Shown here one piece after another: positions 58,462-64,000 of a stretch of 64,000 bases of DNA. The notes beneath the pieces are model-generated. The model saw only the letters and a program-made list of their open reading frames with translations. It was not told the DNA's origin and searched no databases. Location of the stretch: positions 1-64,000 of the forward strand of contig NZ_MLCE01000026.1 in NCBI RefSeq assembly GCF_002300165.1. Direction: 5' to 3'. The translations under genes were made by a program, and so were the position numbers. The number at the start of each line of letters is the position of its first letter. Positions within the stretch are counted from its first letter, which is position 1. This stretch comes from Streptomyces sp. Tue6028. GTDB taxonomy: Bacteria > Actinomycetota > Actinomycetes > Streptomycetales > Streptomycetaceae.

Positions 58462-60321
58462 ATGGACGTTATGGGGGACAAGGCAACTCTGTTGGAAACG
58501 GGGCGATTTGCGCAGCCTGCCGACTTTGAGCAGTCTGCGGATCTCGCGCAGCCTTCCGACCGGGACGAGGCCGGCGAGGCCGCCGAGGAGGCGCGTCGGC
58601 GGCTCGCCGCCGAGAGCGGCGACGTCGAGGCGATGAGCGTCCTCGGCGCGATGCTGCTGCGCCGCGGCGATCTCGACGGAGCCGAACCCCAGCTGCGCGC
58701 CGCCACCGCGGCCGGTGACCGTGCCGCCGCCAACAACCTCGGCGTCCTCCTGCACCAGCGCGGATATCCCGAAGAGGCCGCCGGATGGTGGCGGATCGCC
58801 GCCGTCGCCGGGTCCGCCGCCGCCGCGCACGCGCTCGGCCGGCACCACCGCGAGCGTGGCGACGAGCCCGCGGCCGAGTACTGGCTGCGTCAGTCCGCCG
58901 AGCAGGGGCACGCCCTCGGCGCGTACGCGCTCGCCGATCTGCTGGAGCACCGCAGCGACGTCGGCGCCGAGCAGTGGATGCGAGCCGCCGCCGAACGAGG
59001 ACACCGCGAGGCCGCCTACCGGCTGGCCCGAACGCTTGACCGGAAGGCCGCCGACGCGGGCGAGAACGGCGCCGACAACGGTGTCATCGGTGTCATCGGC
59101 GCGGCCGGCGAGGAGGCCGAGCAGTGGTACCGGCAGGCCGCCGCGCGCGGCCACCGGCGGGCCGCGCTGCACCTCGGAGCGATCCTGGAGAAGCGCGGCG
59201 ACCTCAAGGAGGCCGGGCGCTGGTACCTGACGTCCGCGAAGGACGGCGAGGCGCGGGCCGCCTGCGCGCTCGGCTTCCTGCTGCGCGACGCAGGTGACAC
59301 GGAGAGCGCCGCCGTGTGGTGGCTGCGTGCCGCGCAGGACGGCGACGGCAATGCCGCGAACGCGCTCGGCGCGCTGCACGCCGAGCGCGGCGAGACGCAG
59401 ACCGCCGAGAGGTGGTACCGCGCCGCCATGGACGCGGGCGACGTGAACGGCGCGTACAACCTGGGGCTGCTCTGCGCCGAGCAGGGCCGGACCGGGCAGG
59501 CCGAGCAGTGGTACCGGCGGGCCGCGTACGCGGGGCACCGCGAGGCGGCGAACGCGCTGGCGATCCTGTTGCTCCAGGTCGGCGACGCCGCGGGGGCCGA
59601 GCCCTGGTTCTCCAAGGCCGCGGAGGCCGGCAGCGTCGACGCCGCGTTCAACCTCGGGATCCTGCACGCCGGGCGGAGCACGGAGGACGACGACACCGCC
59701 GCGCTGCGCTGGTACGAGCGGGCCGCTGCCGCGGGCCACACCGAGGCGGCGCTCCAGGTCGCCATCGCACGGCTGCGGGAGGGCGACGAGCAGGACGCCG
59801 AACGGCATCTGCGGTGCGCGGCGGGCGGTGGCAGCGCGGAGGCCGCGTACCGGCTCGCCGCCGTGCTCGACGCGCGCCGGCCGCCGGCGCCCGCCCACGA
59901 GCTGGGTGAGCCCGCGCAGGAGAAGAGCGAGTGCGAGGAGTGGTACGAGCGGGCGGCGTCCCAGGGTCACCGCCGGGCGCAGGTGCGGGTCGGCATGCTG
60001 GCCGCCGCGCGCGGGGACGTGGTGGAGGCGGCCCGGTGGTACCGGTCCGCGGCGGAGGCCGGGTCGCGGAACGGCGCGTTCAACCTCGGGCTGCTGCTCG
60101 CCCGCGAGGGGAGCGAGCCGGAGGCCGCGCTGTGGTGGACCCGGGCGGCCGACGCGGGGCACGGGCGGGCGGCGCTCCGGCTCGCCCTCGTGTACGCGCG
60201 ACGCGGCGAGCTCGCCGAGGGGCAGCGGTGGGCCGACCGGGCGGTCTCCCTGGGGCCGGCGGAGGTGTCCGAGCGGGCCGCTCGGTTGCGGGACGCCCTC
60301 CGGGAGGAACTGTCCGCCTGA
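58462..60321 (+). CDS. Sel1/TPR-repeat protein
   Basis: A 619-residue soluble protein built almost wholly of about fifteen Sel1-like (SLR) tetratricopeptide repeats of 33-38 residues. Examples are AEPQLRAATAAGDRAAANNL, AAGWWRIAAVAGSAAAAHAL, AEQWYRRAAYAGHREAANAL and AALWWTRAADAGHGRAALRL. The Ala/Leu/Gly and Trp-Tyr pattern repeats along the chain from about residue 45 to the end. Such solenoids bind partner proteins; no enzyme domain is visible. The start is ATG 58462 or 58471, both after a weak ribosome-binding site. Its position between two identical initiator tRNA genes is notable. Function unknown. Confidence 0.9.
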   Translation: MDVMGDKATLLETGRFAQPADFEQSADLAQPSDRDEAGEAAEEARRRLAAESGDVEAMSVLGAMLLRRGDLDGAEPQLRAATAAGDRAAANNLGVLLHQRGYPEEAAGWWRIAAVAGSAAAAHALGRHHRERGDEPAAEYWLRQSAEQGHALGAYALADLLEHRSDVGAEQWMRAAAERGHREAAYRLARTLDRKAADAGENGADNGVIGVIGAAGEEAEQWYRQAAARGHRRAALHLGAILEKRGDLKEAGRWYLTSAKDGEARAACALGFLLRDAGDTESAAVWWLRAAQDGDGNAANALGALHAERGETQTAERWYRAAMDAGDVNGAYNLGLLCAEQGRTGQAEQWYRRAAYAGHREAANALAILLLQVGDAAGAEPWFSKAAEAGSVDAAFNLGILHAGRSTEDDDTAALRWYERAAAAGHTEAALQVAIARLREGDEQDAERHLRCAAGGGSAEAAYRLAAVLDARRPPAPAHELGEPAQEKSECEEWYERAASQGHRRAQVRVGMLAAARGDVVEAARWYRSAAEAGSRNGAFNLGLLLAREGSEPEAALWWTRAADAGHGRAALRLALVYARRGELAEGQRWADRAVSLGPAEVSERAARLRDALREELSA

Positions 60322-60452
60322 CGCTGCGCGGGCCGTGGGTGGTTTCGGTGCCGGGGAGCCGCGGGCTGTTGCTTGGCCCCCGCCGCCCTTGCCGGCACTG
60401 GGCGGCCGCGCGGGCCCGTTCTCGCCCCCGCCGCCCCTAGCCGTCCCGTATC

Positions 60453-60519
60453 GGGGGCTGCCGCCCCCGGACCCCCGCTTCGGCCTGGACGGCCTCGTCC
60501 TCAAGCGCCGGACGGGCTG
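60453..60519 (+). repeat. Dispersed 67-bp Streptomyces intergenic repeat, copy 2
   Basis: Almost identical to 52215-52281 and in the same orientation, including the GGGGGC-TGCC-GCCCCC hairpin. Its right end (GACGGGCTGG) is the left end of the adjoining 46-bp tandem repeats. Confidence 0.85.
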
Positions 60520-60649
60520 GATGTCGCGGTGCTGCGCCGCCCCCGTGCCCGTGCCGGACGGGCTGGATGTCGCGGTGCTGCGCCGCCCCCGTGCCCGTGC
60601 CGGACGGGCTGGATGTCGCGGTGCTGCGCCGCCCCCGTGCCCCGCGCCG
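60511..60649 (+). repeat. Three 46-bp tandem repeats
   Basis: Units start with GACGGGCTGGATGTCGCGGT at 60511, 60557 and 60603, exactly 46 bases apart. The third differs only near its end. They extend from the tail of the dispersed repeat and code for nothing convincing. Confidence 0.88.
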
Positions 60650-60703
60650 GACGGACCGGGGGCGCTCGGCGAGGGTGGCTTCGTGGCGCGCGCTCAAAGC
60701 GAT

Positions 60704-60733
60704 TTGCGCTGGTCCACATGGTTGACGTAATGT
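60704..60733 (+). promoter_or_regulatory. Promoter of initiator tRNA copy 2
   Basis: TTGCGC (60704-60709) and TAATGT (60728-60733) are 18 bases apart, placing the start about 60740, six bases before the tRNA. Confidence 0.6.
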
Positions 60734-60745
60734 TCAGTTCACCGA

Positions 60746-60819
60746 CGCGGGGTGGAGCAGCTCGGTAGCTCGCTGGGCTCATAACCCAGAGGTCGCAGGT
60801 TCAAATCCTGTCCCCGCTA
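60746..60819 (+). tRNA. Initiator tRNA-fMet (CAT), copy 2
   Basis: The 74 bases are identical to the copy at 58160-58233, with the same GGG:CCC anticodon stem and unpaired position 1:72. Flanks differ except for the short CTGAAG after the gene. A hairpin terminator follows. Confidence 0.95.
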
Positions 60820-60826
60820 CTGAAGG

Positions 60827-60861
60827 CCGAAGGCCCGGAACCAATGGTTCCGGGCCTTCGG
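60827..60861 (+). terminator. Terminator after initiator tRNA copy 2
   Basis: Arms CCGAAGGCCCGGAACC and GGTTCCGGGCCTTCGG around AAT. Confidence 0.85.
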
Positions 60862-60923
60862 TGTGTTCCCGGCCGGGTCGGCAGGAGCGGCGCAGGGCCG
60901 GGGAGAGCGCTACGGAGGCAAGG

Positions 60924-60962
60924 CGAAGGCCCCGGCACCTGTCACAGGTGCCGGGGCCTTCG
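60924..60962 (-). terminator. Terminator of the Fur-family gene
   Basis: Arms CGAAGGCCCCGGCACCTG and CAGGTGCCGGGGCCTTCG around TCA, nine bases beyond the minus-strand stop codon. Confidence 0.85.
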
Positions 60963-60970
60963 TGTGCGTT

Positions 60971-61387
60971 CTAGGCCGCCGCGCAGTTCGGGCAGACGCC
61001 GCGGTACGTCACCTCGACGTCCGAGACGGTGAAGCCGAAGCGCTCCGAGTCCGGAAGGTCGGCGAGCGGATTGCCGTCCGGATGCACGTCGCGGATCGCG
61101 CCGCAGCGGGCGCAGACCAGGTGGTGGTGCGGGCGGTGCGCGTTCGGGTCGTACCGCTTGGCGCGCTTGTCCGTGGCGACTTCCAGCACCTCGCCGAGCG
61201 AGACCAGCTCACCCAGCGTGTTGTAGACGGTCGCCCGGGAGATCTCGGGCAGCTTGACCACGGCCCGCGCATGCACCTCGTCGGCCGTCAGATGGACGTG
61301 ATCGCCGTCGAGGACCTCGGCCACGACACGTCGCTGCGCGGTCATCCGCCATCCGCGTCCGCGCAGCCGTTCCAACAGGTCACTCAT
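60971..61387 (-). CDS. catR: Fur-family peroxide-responsive repressor (CatR/PerR type)
   Basis: A 138-residue Fur-family regulator. It has a winged helix (SDLLERLRGRGWRMTAQRRV to EISRATVYNTLGELV) and then a metal-sensing domain with HHHLVCARCGAIRDV and a C-terminal VCPNCAAA, the two CxxC pairs of the structural zinc site. His-rich RPHHHL fits the regulatory iron site of PerR-like proteins. It lies divergent to a catalase gene with an inverted-repeat operator between them, the same arrangement as CatR-CatA in S. coelicolor, where peroxide inactivates the repressor and induces catalase. The symbol is by that analogy. A terminator follows the stop. Confidence 0.92.
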   Translation of the reverse strand: MSDLLERLRGRGWRMTAQRRVVAEVLDGDHVHLTADEVHARAVVKLPEISRATVYNTLGELVSLGEVLEVATDKRAKRYDPNAHRPHHHLVCARCGAIRDVHPDGNPLADLPDSERFGFTVSDVEVTYRGVCPNCAAA

Positions 61388-61448
61388 GAGAGTCAGCGTA
61401 TCAGCAACGGGACCAGTTCACGAATAGGTGTGACTTTGGATGCTGGCT

Positions 61449-61476
61449 TGACTTAGACAATGTCTATTGTAGGGTC
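61449..61476 (+). promoter_or_regulatory. Catalase promoter with embedded Fur/CatR-type operator
   Basis: TTGACT (61449-61454) and TAGGGT (61471-61476), 16 bases apart, form the promoter. Between them lies the perfect inverted repeat ACAAT-GTCT-ATTGT (61458-61471), also readable as the PerR/Fur-like AGACAATGTCT, so bound repressor would block the polymerase. Confidence 0.78.
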
Positions 61477-61531
61477 GAGATCGAAGTCGGCCGATGGACA
61501 GGATTGGCCTGGAACGACGCAGGAGGCGCAC

Positions 61532-62983
61532 GTGACGCAGGGACCGCTTACGACGGAGGCCGGCGCGCCGGTGGCCGACAACCAGAACAGCGAGACCGCG
61601 GGCGTCGGCGGCCCGGTCCTCGTCCAGGATCAGCTCCTGATGGAGAAGCTCGCGCACTTCAACCGTGAGCGCATCCCGGAGCGCGTCGTGCATGCCCGGG
61701 GCGCGGGCGCCTACGGCACCTTCACGGTCACCGCCGACGTCACCCGGTACACGCGTGCCGCGTTCCTCTCCGAGGTCGGCAAGCAGACGGAGACCTTTCT
61801 GCGCTTCTCGACCGTGGCCGGCAACCTGGGCGCGGCGGACGCGGTCCGCGACCCGCGCGGCTGGGCGCTGAAGTTCTACACCGAAGAGGGCAACTACGAC
61901 CTCGTCGGCAACAACACCCCGGTGTTCTTCATCAAGGACGCCATCAAGTTCCCCGACTTCATCCACACGCAGAAGCGCGACCCGTACACCGGCTCGCAGG
62001 AGGCGGACAACGTGTGGGACTTCTGGGGGCTGTCCCCCGAGTCCACGCACCAGGTGACCTGGCTGTTCGGCGACCGCGGCATCCCGGCCTCGTACCGTCA
62101 CATGAACGGCTACGGCTCGCACACGTACCAGTGGAACAACGAGGCCGGCGAGGTCTTCTGGGTCAAGTACCACTTCAAGACCGACCAGGGCATCAAGAAC
62201 CTCACCCAGGCCGAGGCCAACCGACTCGCCGGTGAGGACCCCGACTCCCACCAGCGCGACCTGCGCGAGTCCATCGAGCGCGGCGACCTCCCGACCTGGA
62301 CCGTGCAGGTGCAGATCATGCCGGCGGCGGACGCGGCGACGTACCGCTTCAACCCGTTCGACCTCACCAAGGTGTGGCCGCACGAGGACTACCCGCCGAT
62401 CGAGATCGGCAAGCTGGAGCTCAACCGCAACCCGCAGAACGTCTTCGCCGAGGTCGAGCAGTCGATCTTCAGCCCCGCGCACTTCGTGCCGGGCATCGGC
62501 CCCTCGCCCGACAAGATGCTCCAGGGCCGCCTGTTCGCGTACGGCGACGCCCACCGCTACCGCGTCGGCATCAACGCCGACCACCTGCCGGTGAACCGCC
62601 CGCACGCCACCGAGGCCCGGACCAACTCCCGTGACGGCTTCCTGTACGACGGACGCCACGGAGGCGGGAAGAACTACGAGCCCAACAGCTTCGGTGGGCC
62701 GTTCCAGACGGAGCGGCCGCTGTGGCAGTCCACTTCGGTGACCGGCGGGACCGGCAACCATGCGGCTCCCGTGCACGCCGAGGACGACGACTTCGTGCAG
62801 GCGGGCAATCTCTACCGTCTGATGTCCGAGGACGAGAAGGGCCGGCTCGTCGAGAACCTGGCCGGCTTCATCGCCAAGGTCTCGCGCGACGATATCGCCG
62901 AGCGCGCGATCGACAACTTCCGGCGTGCGGACGGCGACTTCGGCAAGCGGCTGGAGGCCGCGGTCCAGGCCCTGCGCGGCTGA
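61532..62983 (+). CDS. katA: Monofunctional heme catalase (small-subunit clade)
   Basis: A 483-residue catalase converting hydrogen peroxide to water and oxygen. The distal His is in [15 protein letters not shown], the Asn in [15 protein letters not shown] follows, and the proximal heme-Tyr signature is [14 protein letters not shown]. Length and lack of a C-terminal flavodoxin domain place it in the small-subunit group. GTG 61532 lies six bases after AGGAGG, a strong ribosome-binding site; the upstream in-frame codons (to 61460) overlap the operator and promoter. Divergent from catR and expected to be peroxide-inducible. A terminator follows. Confidence 0.96.
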   Translation: MTQGPLTTEAGAPVADNQNSETAGVGGPVLVQDQLLMEKLAHFNRERIPERVVHARGAGAYGTFTVTADVTRYTRAAFLSEVGKQTETFLRFSTVAGNLGAADAVRDPRGWALKFYTEEGNYDLVGNNTPVFFIKDAIKFPDFIHTQKRDPYTGSQEADNVWDFWGLSPESTHQVTWLFGDRGIPASYRHMNGYGSHTYQWNNEAGEVFWVKYHFKTDQGIKNLTQAEANRLAGEDPDSHQRDLRESIERGDLPTWTVQVQIMPAADAATYRFNPFDLTKVWPHEDYPPIEIGKLELNRNPQNVFAEVEQSIFSPAHFVPGIGPSPDKMLQGRLFAYGDAHRYRVGINADHLPVNRPHATEARTNSRDGFLYDGRHGGGKNYEPNSFGGPFQTERPLWQSTSVTGGTGNHAAPVHAEDDDFVQAGNLYRLMSEDEKGRLVENLAGFIAKVSRDDIAERAIDNFRRADGDFGKRLEAAVQALRG

Positions 62984-63015
62984 CCACCAGCAAGGGAACG
63001 CTTGTCGTGGGCGGC

Positions 63016-63053
63016 GGGCCGGATCTCCTCGGTGTCCCGAGGGGGTCCGGCCC
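63016..63053 (+). terminator. Catalase gene terminator
   Basis: Interrupted stem: GGGCCGGA with TCCGGCCC outside, CCTCGG with CCGAGG inside; 33 bases after the stop. Confidence 0.72.
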
Positions 63054-63084
63054 GTCGGCATGGGCGGGGACGAGGGAGTGCGGG

Positions 63085-63477
63085 TCAGGCGGGCACCTGC
63101 TGTCGCGCCGGGGCCCAGCAGCGGATGATGTCGCGGACCGAGACGATGCCGACCGGGCCGCTGTCGTCCAGCACGATCAGATGGCGGAAGCCGCCGTGGG
63201 CCATCGCCGACGCGGCCTCCTCCAGCGTCCAGGCGGGTGCGGCGAAGACGACGTCGGTGGTGGTGTGGGTGCCCGCGGTCTCGGCGTCCGGATTCTGGTC
63301 GTGGGCGAGGGAGTTGAGGATGTCGCGCTCGGTGAGGATGCCGAGGCCGGAGGAGTCCTCGTCGAGGACCACGGCCGCGCCGACGCGGCGTGCGGACATC
63401 AGGCGGGCCGCCTGGCGGAGGGTGTGTGCCGGGCCGATGGTGAGGACCACCGTGCTCATGGCGTCGCGGACGAGCAT
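63085..63477 (-). CDS. Tandem CBS-domain protein
   Basis: A 130-residue protein made of two CBS domains (a Bateman module): MLVRDAMSTVVLTIGPAHTL, GAAVVLDEDSSGLGILTERD; then TDVVFAAPAWTLEEAASAM and HLIVLDDSGPVGIVSVRDII. These modules bind adenosyl nucleotides and regulate partner proteins. ATG 63477 is 11 bases after AGGAGG; the in-frame GTG at 63489 overlaps that site, so ATG is preferred. It stands alone, with no obvious partner gene nearby. Target unknown. Confidence 0.9.
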   Translation of the reverse strand: MLVRDAMSTVVLTIGPAHTLRQAARLMSARRVGAAVVLDEDSSGLGILTERDILNSLAHDQNPDAETAGTHTTTDVVFAAPAWTLEEAASAMAHGGFRHLIVLDDSGPVGIVSVRDIIRCWAPARQQVPA

Positions 63478-63633
63478 GGACGGAGCCACCTCCTACGAAT
63501 CCCTCGCGCTTGCGAGCGGGTTCACAAATTCACAAGTGGGGGGATTCTCAGGGTGGCAGTTAAAGAGAGGGTCAACAAGAGGGCGCGTGCGGCGAGTTCG
63601 GGGCGCCCGGGGAGTGTGCGCAGGAGTCCCGGT

Positions 63634-64000
63634 TCAGTACCGCTGGTTCAAATACCCCAGCAGTTCGTCGTGCAGGACGCCGTTCGACGCGGCCGCGTTG
63701 CCGCTGTGCGGGCCCGGACGGCCGTCGAGGCCGCTGAACGAGCCGCCCGCCTCGGTCACGACGATCGCGTTCGCCGCCATGTCCCAGAGCGACAGCTCCG
63801 GTTCGGCGCAGATGTCCACCGAGCCCTCGGCGACCATCATGTACGGCCAGAAGTCGCCGTATCCGCGGGTGCGCCAGACCGCCCGGGTGAGGTCGAGGAA
63901 GCCGTCGAGGCGGCCCTGCTCCTCCCAGCCGCTCAGTGACGAGTACGCGAACGAGGCGTCGGCCATGCGCGAGACGCGCGAGACCTGGAGCCGGGACGCG
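63634..64000 (-). CDS. hisN: Histidinol-phosphatase, IMPase family (HisN), 5' part cut by the window edge
   Basis: The C-terminal 121 residues of an inositol-monophosphatase-family enzyme, reading in without a stop from base 64000. The IMPase second motif is visible as LSLWDMAANAIVVTEAGG (the Asp coordinates metal), with RTRGYGDFWPYMMVAEG just before and the C-terminus LLGYLNQRY. Sequence around RGYGDFWPYM and PHSGNAAASNG is characteristic of the actinobacterial HisN branch, which removes phosphate from histidinol phosphate in histidine biosynthesis. The N-terminal metal site lies outside the window, so completeness is unknown. The 140-base gap after the CBS gene's start has no feature I can name. 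Confidence 0.85.
   Translation of the reverse strand, partial: ASRLQVSRVSRMADASFAYSSLSGWEEQGRLDGFLDLTRAVWRTRGYGDFWPYMMVAEGSVDICAEPELSLWDMAANAIVVTEAGGSFSGLDGRPGPHSGNAAASNGVLHDELLGYLNQRY

Noticed and set aside
60511-60649. Possible CRISPR array or iteron origin
   Set aside because: Only three contiguous 46-bp units without spacers, next to a dispersed intergenic repeat; no replication genes nearby.
61460-61531. Upstream start for catalase in the same frame
   Set aside because: It would lie within the operator and -10 region, upstream of the AGGAGG that serves GTG 61532.

Overview
The window is chromosomal DNA of a Streptomyces or close relative. It is very GC-rich with strong third-position GC bias, many GTG starts and many ATGA/GTGA stop-start overlaps. 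Families such as WhiB7/WblC, DUF3152, DUF3107, DUF2342, PPA1309, UPF0182, mycoredoxin and AdnAB are actinobacterial signatures. I see no IS element, prophage, integrase or CRISPR array.

Layout. 1-7785: a truncated DEAD-box RNA helicase, a ferritin-like protein, a small membrane protein, a DUF3107 protein, a TetR regulator, a small acidic protein, an alpha/beta hydrolase and a DUF3152 protein with a metzincin-type zinc motif. 7806-13654: a peptide-type ABC importer operon (lipoprotein, two permeases, one double ATPase), preceded by a short Cys-containing leader peptide that appears to be leaderless. 13655-14094: 32-bp tandem repeats. 14095-19086: four coupled genes (PelF-like glycosyltransferase, polytopic membrane protein, NAD-dependent epimerase, spherulin-4 glycoside hydrolase) that look like a reduced Pel or galactosaminogalactan-type exopolysaccharide locus. 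19150-26663: MoeZ, two tandem secreted tripeptidyl-aminopeptidase-like lipoproteins, and a large kinase-like/flippase-like membrane protein.

26850-41859 is a DNA-repair and stress block: an alkyltransferase-like protein, AdnA and AdnB (double-strand-break resection), an M20 peptidase, NudC, a mycoredoxin, UvrD2, and whiB7/wblC with a long 5' leader that has the architecture of a translation-dependent attenuator. 41918-55013 holds an ABC1 kinase overlapping a ThiF-like gene, a YgjP-type metallopeptidase, a TerD-AIM24 fusion plus two AIM24 genes, a NUDIX gene, a DUF2342 metalloprotease-like gene, an SDR, MoaE, a PDZ-Lon protease and a PPA1309 protein. 55177-64000 holds UPF0182, two initiator tRNA genes flanking a Sel1-repeat gene, a Fur-family regulator divergent from a catalase with an operator in the shared promoter, a CBS protein, and the 3' part of hisN.

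From memory, the gene set and order closely follow the Mycobacterium tuberculosis Rv3211-Rv3193c neighbourhood (rhlE, DUF3107, TetR, moeZ, ATL, adnAB, nudC, uvrD2, mycoredoxin, whiB7, ABC1, DUF2342, PDZ-Lon, UPF0182). The ABC importer, polysaccharide genes, tandem peptidases, M20 peptidase and TerD/AIM24 genes interrupt that ancestral block here.
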